Shown here: piece by piece, positions 9,171 through 17,346 of the stretch | How positions within the stretch are numbered: position 1 is the first letter of the stretch | How the letters are laid out: each line of letters starts with the position of its first letter | Made by a program: the position numbers and the translations under genes | Source: Hyphomicrobium sp. | GTDB taxonomy: Bacteria; Pseudomonadota; Alphaproteobacteria; Rhizobiales; Hyphomicrobiaceae | Direction of reading: 5' to 3' | NCBI GenBank assembly: GCA_016716675.1 | Contig: JADJVG010000013.1 | Coordinates: forward strand, 1 to 64,000 | DNA: 64,000 nucleotides | Notes under the pieces: model-generated | Seen by the model: the letters and a program-made list of their open reading frames with translations, nothing else | Told to the model about the DNA's origin: nothing | Databases searched by the model: none

Positions 9171-10067
9171 CTATCGAAATTGTGGCTTTCTAGCCGTTCG
9201 ACCAGATCGGCATCGAGGGTCGGCGCCGCCGGTGACGCCGAACGTGCCGTCGTTCATGTAGCGGCCGGCGCGGCCGGCAATCTGGCCAATCTCGCCCGCC
9301 GTCAGGTTGCGGTGGTTCTGGCCATCGAACTTGCGGGTTGCTGAAAACGCCACATGATCGACATCGAGGTTAAGCCCCATGCCGATGGCATCGGTCGCCA
9401 CGAGAAATTCAACATCGCCCGACTGATAGAGTTCGACCTGAGCGTTGCGCGTGCGCGGCGACAACGCACCGAGCACGACGGCAGCCCCGCCACGCTGGCG
9501 GCGGATCAATTCGGCAATCGAATAGACATCCTGCGTCGAGAACGCGACGATCGCAGAGCGCGCAGGCAAGCGTGTGATTTTTTTCTCGCCACTGTAAGTC
9601 AGCTTCGACAGTCGCGGACGCGATATGAAGTTGGCGCCGGGGATAAGATCGTTGATCGCTTCCCGCATGGTCTGCGCGCCGAGCAGCAACGTCTCCGAGC
9701 GGCCGCGCGCATGCAGCAGCCGATCGGTGAAAACATGGCCGCGTTCGGGATCACCGCACAACTGGATTTCATCGATCGCCAGAAATTCGACATCGATATC
9801 GCGCGGCATCGCCTCGACCGTCGAGACCCAATAGCGCGCCTTGTCGGGCTTGATCTTTTCTTCGCCTGTGATCAGCGCGACCTTGTCGGCGCCGACGCGC
9901 GCTTTGATCTTATCGTAGACTTCGCGCGCAAGCAGACGCAGCGGCAGGCCGATCATGCCGCTCTCATGGCCCAGCATACGCTCGATCGCGAGATGAGTTT
10001 TGCCGGTATTCGTAGGCCCAAGCACCGCAGTCACATTGCGAATGCGGGCTTCGAAATCACTGGCCAT
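9171..10067 (-). CDS. Suv3-like ATP-dependent RNA helicase, N-terminal core of a frameshifted gene
   Basis: The first 275 or so residues are a superfamily 2 helicase core of the Suv3/MgpS type. Motif I is GPTNTGKT (residues about 17-24), the Walker B box reads DEIQ (not DEAD), and motif VI is QIAGRAGRY. After GTFGVTGG the frame runs into unrelated sequence (PRCRSGRTARKPQFR) and stops, whereas the other frame continues the family sequence. The ATG at 10067 is a plausible start. Suv3-like helicases unwind RNA and cooperate with RNases; a role in RNA turnover is inferred. See the C-terminal part at 6764-9169. Confidence 0.85.
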   Translation of the reverse strand: MASDFEARIRNVTAVLGPTNTGKTHLAIERMLGHESGMIGLPLRLLAREVYDKIKARVGADKVALITGEEKIKPDKARYWVSTVEAMPRDIDVEFLAIDEIQLCGDPERGHVFTDRLLHARGRSETLLLGAQTMREAINDLIPGANFISRPRLSKLTYSGEKKITRLPARSAIVAFSTQDVYSIAELIRRQRGGAAVVLGALSPRTRNAQVELYQSGDVEFLVATDAIGMGLNLDVDHVAFSATRKFDGQNHRNLTAGEIGQIAGRAGRYMNDGTFGVTGGADPRCRSGRTARKPQFR

Positions 10068-10198
10068 GCGTTAGTGCCCTCTTACTCCGGCTCGTGCCTT
10101 GGCATTGCAGACACAGAGCGTCAGATCAAGGACTTATTGCCGGTTCGTCCGAGATGCCTCAGATCATAGCAGTCATGGTGCAACGGTCGCGCGTGGCT

Positions 10199-11074
10199 CT
10201 ATTGGCTAGGCGCAATCTCGGTACGATTGGACGCGGTTATGTTGATGCTTTCGGCCGACATCACCGCCGTGCCGATGGTGGTCGGTATCGTCACGCTGTA
10301 GGGCACATAAAGGTTGGCCGACGGCACTGGTCTCAGCGCGATCTCCATGCCGTCGTAATCGACCCACGGCTTGGCGAAATCCTTCGGTTTGTAGCCGGCA
10401 ATCGGCACATACTTGACCCGGCAGATCTTGAGTTCTTGCGGCTGACCGGACGGCTTGGCCTCCTTGAGGCGCTGCTCGCCCTTGGCCGACATCACCAGAT
10501 TGAAACGCACCTTGCCGTCAAAGATCGGGATCGTGTGATCGCACGGATTCTTACCCGTATCGTGCGTCATCACTAGGATAGACGACATCGGATCGAACAC
10601 CGATTTCAGATGCTCGGGCTTCACCGGCACGGCGTCCGGATGGGGCGGCTTGGTTGGCAGGACAGCCACCGATTTCACGCCGTTCTTGTCGAAGCCAAGT
10701 GTGACGGAGCCGATCTTGGATTTGGTTTTAAAACTTAATTTGTAGCCGATGGGCTTCGGCGCTGTGGCGGCGAGCGTGCCGCGGCTCTCGATGCCACCTT
10801 TCCATCGGAAGGCGCCAAATAGCGCCGATACTTCGGCATTTCCGGTTGTCGCGTAGGTCTTGCCGTCGGATGTCGACTGGAAGCGGTAACTTCCGACCTC
10901 GAAGCCGCCGAAATACAGCTTGTATTTAGCCGCGACGCTCGCAGGCCAGGATGTATCAGCCGCCTCTGCCGTCCCGGCCGCCACTGTCAGCGGCGCCGCC
11001 AGCACGATGGCCGCCAGCGCACAGCCCGGGCCTCGCAGATTCCAGTAACGACGTACAAGCTGCTGGAAAGTCAT
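10199..11074 (-). CDS. DUF3108 family exported protein
   Basis: This 291-residue protein has a signal peptide (about residues 14-40, cleavage near AAEAAD) and a DUF3108 domain covering nearly all of the mature chain (from YKLYFGGFEVGSYRF on). The family is common beside rpmB in Rhizobiales and has no established function; a lipocalin-like beta-barrel in the periplasm is plausible. I chose ATG at 11074 because CAGGAG lies upstream and the signal peptide starts there; the longer frame to 11200 adds a non-signal-like stretch. It is divergent from rpmB. Confidence 0.85.
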   Translation of the reverse strand: MTFQQLVRRYWNLRGPGCALAAIVLAAPLTVAAGTAEAADTSWPASVAAKYKLYFGGFEVGSYRFQSTSDGKTYATTGNAEVSALFGAFRWKGGIESRGTLAATAPKPIGYKLSFKTKSKIGSVTLGFDKNGVKSVAVLPTKPPHPDAVPVKPEHLKSVFDPMSSILVMTHDTGKNPCDHTIPIFDGKVRFNLVMSAKGEQRLKEAKPSGQPQELKICRVKYVPIAGYKPKDFAKPWVDYDGMEIALRPVPSANLYVPYSVTIPTTIGTAVMSAESINITASNRTEIAPSQ

Positions 11075-11239
11075 ACTATTCTGGGCTCCTGATGGCCAAC
11101 ACGCATCCCCCTGCGATAGGCTGCATTTACGTCGAGAGTTAGGCTCTCTTGGGCAGAAAGTGACAGCCGCAGACGCTTCTTTTTGTAGCGGAACCCCCAT
11201 ATTGCGGGTAATCGACCCGCCTTGCGGCCCGACGATGAC

Positions 11240-11268
11240 TTGACGGCCTCAAGCGACCTCTATTATAC
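11240..11268 (+). promoter_or_regulatory. Sigma-70-type promoter of rpmB
   Basis: TTGACG at 11240-11245, a 17-nt spacer and TTATAC at 11263-11268 form a near-consensus housekeeping promoter about 110 nt upstream of the rpmB start codon. The long leader would include a small AACCG/CGGTT hairpin. Confidence 0.6.
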
Positions 11269-11378
11269 GCATGCCATGTCCCCGTTGGCAGCCGCCTCCG
11301 GGGCGCATTTTTTTAGCAAAACCGTTGATACGGTTGACCCCGGCGCCGCTATGGCGCGTGGTGGCGAAGGAGAGAGTT

Positions 11379-11675
11379 ATGACGAGGCGTTGCGAACTCA
11401 TGGGCACGTTGCCATTGTCAGGGCAGCGCAAGAGCCACGCGGAAAACAAGACCAAACGTAAATTCCGTCCGAACCTGTGCAACGTCACCTTGATGAGCGA
11501 CGTGCTCGGCAAGTCGGTGCGTCTGCGCGTCTCGGCACGCGCATTGAAGACGGTCGAACATCGCGGCGGTCTCGACGCTTACCTGATCAAGGCGAAGAAC
11601 GAGCAGCTGTCGGCTGATTGCCTGAAGCTGAAGCGCGAAATCATCAAGGCGCAGGCCGCTCCGAAGGCCGCCTAA
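11379..11675 (+). CDS. rpmB: 50S ribosomal protein L28
   Basis: This 98-residue protein matches L28 along its whole length: MTRRCEL at the start, SHAENKTKR, the FRPNLCNVTL core and RLRVSARALKTVEHRGGLDAYL. L28 is a structural protein of the large ribosomal subunit. The start at 11379 follows AAGGAGAG by the right distance; longer upstream frames are not L28-like. A promoter and a terminator bracket the gene, so it is probably monocistronic. Confidence 0.96.
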   Translation: MTRRCELMGTLPLSGQRKSHAENKTKRKFRPNLCNVTLMSDVLGKSVRLRVSARALKTVEHRGGLDAYLIKAKNEQLSADCLKLKREIIKAQAAPKAA

Positions 11676-11707
11676 TAAGCAACGCTACAGCGTTTGCCAG
11701 ACATTCA

Positions 11708-11743
11708 AACCCGGTCGATGCCTAGCGCAGCGGCCGGGTTTTT
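11708..11743 (+). terminator. Rho-independent terminator of rpmB
   Basis: AACCCGG (11708-11714) pairs with CCGGGTT (11734-11740) and is followed by TTT. It overlaps the last codons of the convergent esterase-like gene. Confidence 0.65.
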
Positions 11744-12831
11744 GCTGTCACGGCTTCAGGCAGCGCAAATTGCAGCAGCAGCGTGCGCTGGATCATGCGA
11801 TTGAAGTTATCGTCCGAGATGAGCGTCAGCACGGTCTCGTGATTTTTCCCGCGCGTCACCGCCAGCCCTTCCATGTTGTCGATCTCGTATTCGAGATTAG
11901 CTTCGATCAGCGTCTCGCCATCCAGCGTCTTGCCCGGCTGCAGCGCTGCCGCATCGAACCGGCGAATGCGCATCTTGACGCCTTCCAGCCAGCGGAAGCG
12001 GCGCTCCAAAACGAAGAGCGTGCCATCATCCTGGCTGGCAATGTCGGTGATATCAAAATCGCCGATGTTGGTGATGTGAAACGTCTGGGCGCCGCCCGGC
12101 ATCCAGATCCATCCGGTATGATTGCGCGAGGCGTCATACAAACGCTCCGAAAGCGCGACCGGCAATCCCTTGTGCGGGCCGCCGCGCATGACCGTCATCG
12201 CTTCAAAGCCATTGTTACGGCGCATGTCGCCCGCCCCGCGCGGCTTTTCCAACAGCTGCAAAGCGCGCGAGAATCCATCGCTGGAAACGTCATGGCGCGC
12301 CAGCCGGTTGTTCTGTTCAAAGGCGATCAGCACTGAGCCTTTGCGTGTCGTTCCGCTGACCAGCGCAATGGCTTCCGCGTCCCGGTCGCGATTGCGTTTC
12401 AGCGGTTTTCCGTCGAGCGCCAGCAGCGGGCCGAGGTGTGCATCTTTGATCGCGGCGGGCTTGCCGTTCGCGTAGACAATCGATCCGGTCAACCAGACGC
12501 CGCTATCGGAAACCGCGGCAAAACCTTGAGCATCGGTATCCAGACCATCGGTATCGAGCACGAGGCCGGACCAGCCGCCGAAGTGGCGCGAATCCGGCGA
12601 CGTCAGCACCAGGCCGCCGCGAAAGTCGAGGCGACCGAAGCGTGTCCCAGCCGCACCGACCCGATTGAACGAGGTGATCGCACGCGCTTCGACGGTGATG
12701 GCTGCAGGCACGAGTTCGCGCGGATTGGGCTTAACGTCGGCACGCACGGCGCTGCTTGCCAGCAGAGCCGTGCCGGCCAGCCCGAGTACAGCTGCTAAAG
12801 CCCGGCAAACGGGGTGCCGCATCAGGAGCAT
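11722..12831 (-). CDS. Esterase-like activity of phytase family protein, exported
   Basis: This 369-residue protein has an N-terminal signal segment ending near SSAVRAD. The mature part fits the phytase-like esterase family (Pfam PF13449), a beta-propeller-type fold: GGLVLTSPDSRHFGGWSGL near the start, RDAEAIAL in the middle and NMEGLAVTR near the end. The substrate is unknown. The ATG at 12831 overlaps the cobT stop as TGATG, so translational coupling with cobT is likely. This neighbourhood (cobT, this gene, rpmB) recurs in Rhizobiales. Confidence 0.82.
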   Translation of the reverse strand: MLLMRHPVCRALAAVLGLAGTALLASSAVRADVKPNPRELVPAAITVEARAITSFNRVGAAGTRFGRLDFRGGLVLTSPDSRHFGGWSGLVLDTDGLDTDAQGFAAVSDSGVWLTGSIVYANGKPAAIKDAHLGPLLALDGKPLKRNRDRDAEAIALVSGTTRKGSVLIAFEQNNRLARHDVSSDGFSRALQLLEKPRGAGDMRRNNGFEAMTVMRGGPHKGLPVALSERLYDASRNHTGWIWMPGGAQTFHITNIGDFDITDIASQDDGTLFVLERRFRWLEGVKMRIRRFDAAALQPGKTLDGETLIEANLEYEIDNMEGLAVTRGKNHETVLTLISDDNFNRMIQRTLLLQFALPEAVTAKTRPLR

Positions 12832-14720
12832 CAATGAACGCGCCGCTTGCCCGCTGCAGATGACGGCTTGGCGGCATGATCTTCTTCAAACAACCCAACG
12901 AGTTGCTCGGTGATCGCGCCCGCCAATTCAGAGGCATCCGTAATCGTGACGGCGCGCCGGTAATAGCGCGTCACGTCGTGGCCGATGCCGATGGCGATCA
13001 GCTCGACCGGCGACTTGGTCTCGATTTCATGGATCACTTGGCGCAAGTGCTGCTCCAGATATTGCCCGGAATTCACCGACAGCGTGGAATCATCCACCGG
13101 TGCACCATCCGAGATCATCATCAGAATGCGGCGTTGTTCGGGTCGGTTGACGAGGCGCGCGTGCGCCCAGGCCAGTGCTTCGCCGTCGATATTCTCTTTC
13201 AGCAAACCTTCGCGCATCATCAACGCCAGCGCGTTCTTGGCGCGGCGCATCGGTGCGTCGGCTTTCTTGTAAATGATGTGGCGCAGATCGTTGAGCCGGC
13301 CTGGACCCGTCGGCTTGCCGGCCGCCAGCCATTCCTCGCGCGATTGCCCGCCCTTCCAGGCTTTCGTGGTAAAGCCGAGGATCTCGACCTTGACGCCGCA
13401 GCGCTCGAGCGTGCGGGCCAGAATATCGGCGCAGCACGCCGCAACCATGATTGGCCGGCCGCGCATGGAGCCAGAATTATCGAGCAGCAATGTCACGACC
13501 GTATCGCGGAAATCGGTATCGCGTTCGTGCTTGAACGACAGCGCACGCATCGGATCGGTGATAATGCGCGTTAGGCGAGCGGCATCAAGAACGCCTTCAT
13601 CGAGATCGAAATCCCAACCACGGTTCTGCTGCGCCAGCAGCTTGCGCTGCAGCTTGTTGGCGAGCCGCGCGATGACGCTCGAAAGCGTCTTCAGCTCCTT
13701 GTCGAGGAACGCGCGCAAGCGTTCGAGCTCTTCAGGCGAAGAAAGATCCTCGGCGGCAATCTCTTCGTCGAAGGCACGCGTGAAAACCTTGTAGCCGAAG
13801 GCTTCTGGGTGATCGAGCACGTTGGTGTTCGGCCGCCACGGCGATGGCGCATCGTCTTCCTCGATGGCGCTGTCGTCCATGGCGTTGTCATCGACCTCGC
13901 CAGCGTCCGTCATCTCTTCGGTGTCAGAGAGATCGCCGTCGGACTTCTGGTCGTCCTGCGGTTGATCCTGGCCGTCGGAGCCTTCGTCCTGTGGCTGCTC
14001 GCTCTCTTCAGCGCCGCCCTCACCGACGTTCTCTTCGCTCTCGTCGTCGCTGCGGTCGGGATCTTCGCGTTCGAGATCGTCGGCCATATGCAGGATCTTC
14101 AGCAGATCGCGGATCTTGCGGGCAAACTGCTCCTGGTTATCCGATAGCGCCTCGATGCGCTTCAACAGCTGGGCGCCCCGCATCTCAATGATCGGCCGCC
14201 AAATGTCGATCAGGCCTTTGCAGGAGTCAGGCGGCGGCAGACCGGTCAAGCGTTCGCGGATCAGCAGTCCGAGCGCATCGTCGAGCGGCGCCTCGGCGCG
14301 ATCCTTGACGTGCTTGAAGCGGCCGTGGGCGTAGTGGTCCTCGGTCTTAGCCGTCAGATTTTTAGCCATGCCCGGCATGCGCATCGCGCCAAGCGCCTCG
14401 ACGCGTGCCCGCTCGGCGGCTTCGAACACGATACGCCCGGGACCAGGCGGCGGCACGAACCGGCGATGGATCTTGGCGTCATGGCAACCGACGTTGAGCG
14501 CTAAGCTATCGGCCCAACCGCGAATGACCGCGATATCTTTCGGCGATGGCGCGCGCGGCGGTTCGGTGAGCTGTGCCGCATGCCCCGTAATCTCGGGTTT
14601 GCCGGGGCCGAAACTCACATTGAGTTCGGCTTCGCCGGCGATGGCGCGCATGGCCGGTGCCAACACGCGCTTCAGCGGTTCGCTCGGGGCTTCTCGACGC
14701 TTGTTTGGGGGTGTCGCCAC
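12831..14720 (-). CDS. cobT: Aerobic cobaltochelatase subunit CobT
   Basis: CobT, with CobS and CobN, inserts cobalt into hydrogenobyrinic acid a,c-diamide in aerobic cobalamin synthesis. The 629-residue chain has the family's usual length and layout: an N-terminal conserved region, a very acidic Glu/Asp-rich middle (about residues 205-290) and a C-terminal von Willebrand A domain with the MIDAS motif DNSGSMRG near residue 417. cobS lies about 460 nt upstream on the same strand, with only the small DoxX gene between. CobN is not in the window. Confidence 0.95.
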   Translation of the reverse strand: MATPPNKRREAPSEPLKRVLAPAMRAIAGEAELNVSFGPGKPEITGHAAQLTEPPRAPSPKDIAVIRGWADSLALNVGCHDAKIHRRFVPPPGPGRIVFEAAERARVEALGAMRMPGMAKNLTAKTEDHYAHGRFKHVKDRAEAPLDDALGLLIRERLTGLPPPDSCKGLIDIWRPIIEMRGAQLLKRIEALSDNQEQFARKIRDLLKILHMADDLEREDPDRSDDESEENVGEGGAEESEQPQDEGSDGQDQPQDDQKSDGDLSDTEEMTDAGEVDDNAMDDSAIEEDDAPSPWRPNTNVLDHPEAFGYKVFTRAFDEEIAAEDLSSPEELERLRAFLDKELKTLSSVIARLANKLQRKLLAQQNRGWDFDLDEGVLDAARLTRIITDPMRALSFKHERDTDFRDTVVTLLLDNSGSMRGRPIMVAACCADILARTLERCGVKVEILGFTTKAWKGGQSREEWLAAGKPTGPGRLNDLRHIIYKKADAPMRRAKNALALMMREGLLKENIDGEALAWAHARLVNRPEQRRILMMISDGAPVDDSTLSVNSGQYLEQHLRQVIHEIETKSPVELIAIGIGHDVTRYYRRAVTITDASELAGAITEQLVGLFEEDHAAKPSSAAGKRRVH

Positions 14721-14748
14721 GATCGACTAGTCCATCTACTTAATCGCG

Positions 14749-15108
14749 TTAATCGCGCTGAACCGTCAGCGTTCCCGGACCAGACGCTGCGAGCACCAGA
14801 AAACCGCCGGCAATGGCAAAGTTCTTCAGCATCTCAGTCGTGTCGCCCAGATGACCAATGAAGGCCGTCGCGACACAGAACGCCGCGAGTGCCAGACTGA
14901 AGGGGCGAACCAGGAACCCGGTTGCGATCGCCAGACCGCCGACCAATTCTAGCGCGGCAACGCCGTACGCCATGATCAGCGGCTGCGGAAAGCCTTTGCC
15001 GGCCAGCATACTGGCAAAACCGTCGATGCCGGTAATTTTGCCATACCCTGCCACGAGGAACAATGCAGCCAGGAGAAGTCGGCCGACGAGCAGTGCCTGA
15101 TTGGTCAT
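14749..15108 (-). CDS. DoxX family membrane protein
   Basis: This 119-residue integral membrane protein has four predicted hydrophobic segments and typical DoxX features: GRLLLAALFLVAGYGKI at the N-terminus, GFPQPLIMAYGVAALELVGGLAI in the middle and GHLGDTTEMLKNFAIAGG near the end. DoxX-like proteins are linked to respiratory or redox processes, but individual roles are rarely known. I chose the start at 15108 because GGAGATCG precedes it. It lies between cobS and cobT on the same strand; a role in cobalamin synthesis is not implied. Confidence 0.85.
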   Translation of the reverse strand: MTNQALLVGRLLLAALFLVAGYGKITGIDGFASMLAGKGFPQPLIMAYGVAALELVGGLAIATGFLVRPFSLALAAFCVATAFIGHLGDTTEMLKNFAIAGGFLVLAASGPGTLTVQRD

Positions 15109-15181
15109 TGCGATCTCCATAGGTGACACGGACAACCAATGCGCAGTCTGTTGCCAGCACGGCGGCGCGGCGTCGATCGGT

Positions 15182-16189
15182 TCAGCTTAAAGCGACGTTG
15201 GCCGTGCTCTCAGGCAATTCTTCGCCAAAGCAGCGCTGATAGAACTCGGCGACCAACGGCTTTTCGAGATCATCGCACTTGTTCAGGAATGTGACGCGGA
15301 ACGCGAAGCCCAGATCGCCGAAAATCTCGGCGTTTTCCGCCCACGTCATCACCGTGCGCGGGCTCATGACGGTCGACAGATCGCCATTGATGAAGGCCGA
15401 GCGCGTCAGATCGGCGACGCGGACCATATGCGACACCTGCTTGCGCTTGGCGTCGGATTTGTCGAAGGCCTTGACCTTGGACAAAACGATCTTGGCTTCG
15501 TCGTCGTGCGGCAGGTAGTTGAGCGTCGCAACGATCGACCAGCGGTCCATCTGGCCCTGGTTGATCTGCTGCGTGCCGTGATAGAGGCCCGACGTATCGC
15601 CGAGACCGATGGTGTTGGTGGTCGAGAACAGGCGGAACGCCGGATGCGGACGGATCACCTTCGACTGATCGAGCAGCGTCAGCTTGCCCGAGACTTCAAG
15701 CACGCGCTGAATGACGAACATCACGTCCGGGCGGCCGGCATCGTATTCGTCGAACACCAGCGCTACGTTGTGCTGGAGCGCCCATGGCAGAATGCCTTCC
15801 TTGAATTCGGTCACCTGCTTGCCGTCCTTCAACACGATCGCGTCCTTGCCGACGAGATCGATGCGCGAGACGTGGCTATCAAGGTTGACGCGCACGCACG
15901 GCCAATTGAGACGCGCCGCGACCTGCTCGATGTGCGTCGATTTTCCGGTGCCGTGATAGCCTTGGATCATGACGCGGCGATTATGCTTGAAGCCCGCGAG
16001 GATCGCGAGCGTCACATCGCGGTTGAACAGATAATCGGGATCGAGATCCGGGACGTGCTCATCGGCCTTCGAATAGGCCGGCACTTCGAAATCGCTATCG
16101 ATGCCAAATACCTGTCGGACGGAGAGCGTCATGTCCGGCATGAGCGACGGTTGCGCGCCGGTTGCGGCGGCGGCGGATTGGGTGCGCAT
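15182..16189 (-). CDS. cobS: Aerobic cobaltochelatase subunit CobS
   Basis: CobS is the AAA+ ATPase partner of CobT. The 335-residue chain has Walker A GYHGTGKST, Walker B LVFDEYDAGRPD and the sensor segment FSTTNTIGLGDTSGLYHGTQ, all as in the family. The start at 16189 (MRTQ) gives the family's usual length; an in-frame extension to 16240 looks non-conserved. Confidence 0.95.
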   Translation of the reverse strand: MRTQSAAAATGAQPSLMPDMTLSVRQVFGIDSDFEVPAYSKADEHVPDLDPDYLFNRDVTLAILAGFKHNRRVMIQGYHGTGKSTHIEQVAARLNWPCVRVNLDSHVSRIDLVGKDAIVLKDGKQVTEFKEGILPWALQHNVALVFDEYDAGRPDVMFVIQRVLEVSGKLTLLDQSKVIRPHPAFRLFSTTNTIGLGDTSGLYHGTQQINQGQMDRWSIVATLNYLPHDDEAKIVLSKVKAFDKSDAKRKQVSHMVRVADLTRSAFINGDLSTVMSPRTVMTWAENAEIFGDLGFAFRVTFLNKCDDLEKPLVAEFYQRCFGEELPESTANVALS

Positions 16190-16271
16190 GTGAAGTAAAG
16201 TCCTAGCTTCGAGCTCGCGTTGCGGGCTGCGGCTAAGCACACCCCAACAGGTCTACAGACATCGTGGCCGT

Positions 16272-16894
16272 TCAGACCAATCCAGCCTGCTTTAAATAAT
16301 TATAGGCTTGGATGATCTCGCGCAACTTTTCCTCGGACCGGCTGTCGCCGCCGTTCGCGTCCGGGTGGTGCAGCTTGACCAGTTCTTTAAACTTGGTCTT
16401 GATCTCGTCCTTGCTCGCCTCGTCCTTGAGATCCAGGGTTCTGAGCGATTTACGCTCCAGAGGCTTCAATTGGCGGCGGTATTCCGGCGACGTGGCGGCT
16501 CTGGAAGACCGGTAAACGCGGGGCCACGTGTCGCAGTCGGTCCAACGCGGGCGGCGGCTTCTTCGTTGCGCGTGCCATCGCGCGTGCCGTGTGCCCAGGC
16601 ATTGGCGCCCGATTTCCACGTCGGCCGGTGCCCGGTCAGCGCATCCTTGCGGAACTCGTCAACCTCAACGTCGCTCATGCCGTCGAAATAGTTGTAGCTG
16701 GCGTTATACTGGCGAACGTGATCGACGCAGAAGTTATAGAACTGCCCGTCGCGGCCACGGCCCTGCGGCGCGCGGTGCGGACCCGGCTTATCGCATCCCT
16801 TCCACTGGCACGGCGGCGACGTATCGCGCGTAGGCGTTGCGTCCTTTTTGCCGGATACGCGGATGCTGTCGAACAGTTTTGAATTCAGTTTCAT
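16272..16894 (-). pseudogene. J-domain (DnaJ-like) protein, apparent frameshift
   Basis: Two overlapping frames together make one protein of about 205 residues. The first (16894 down to about 16500) starts MKLNSKLFDSIRV and carries the CQWKGCDKPGPHRAP and YNFCVDHVRQYNASYNYFDGM segments of a zinc-binding N-terminal region found in alphaproteobacterial J-domain proteins. The second (from about 16550 to 16272) carries the J domain, with the HPD tripeptide in KLHHPDANGGD and the tail AYNYLKQAGLV. A single-base shift somewhere in 16466-16560 separates them. Neither half alone is a normal family member. J domains stimulate Hsp70 ATPases. It is divergent from bolA, a common rhizobial arrangement. 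Confidence 0.78.
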
Positions 16895-17050
16895 GGCACC
16901 AGATTATGGAGTGAGGTGTGATCGGGCACAAGGCGGTACGCATGAGACAGCATGGCGCTATGTCAAATGCCGTTGCATTTCTGCCTTCAAAGGCTTTAAC
17001 ACCTCGTTGCTTGTCCGCATAGGATTGTCAGAAGACTGCGAGGCCAAACC

Positions 17051-17329
17051 ATGACCGCCGAAGCCCGCCTGAAAGAAAAATTGCTTGTGGCGCTCAATCC
17101 GACGCGCCTCGACGTCATCAATGAATCCGAACTCCACGCCGGGCATCGGTCGTCGCCCGGCACTGGCGACAGTCATTTTCGCATTCTAATCGTGTCAGAG
17201 GCTTTTACCGGCAAATCGCGCATCGACCGCCACCGCATAGTCAACGCGGTGCTGGGCGATGAGGTTGGCGTCCGCGTCCATGCGTTAGCCCTTGCGACCT
17301 ATGCGCCCGGCGAAAAAATCCCGACCTAA
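17051..17329 (+). CDS. bolA: BolA family protein
   Basis: This 92-residue protein has the BolA class II KH-like fold: HFRILIVSEAF followed by KSRIDRHRIVNAVLGDE and the C-terminal HALALATYAPGE strand. The motif histidine ahead of the strand (ELHAGH) is present. BolA proteins pair with monothiol glutaredoxins in iron-sulfur handling and can act in envelope or stress responses. The ATG at 17051 is the natural start. It converges on the CorC-type gene with an 18-nt gap. Confidence 0.9.
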   Translation: MTAEARLKEKLLVALNPTRLDVINESELHAGHRSSPGTGDSHFRILIVSEAFTGKSRIDRHRIVNAVLGDEVGVRVHALALATYAPGEKIPT

Positions 17330-17346
17330 CGGCCGTCACGCGGCAT

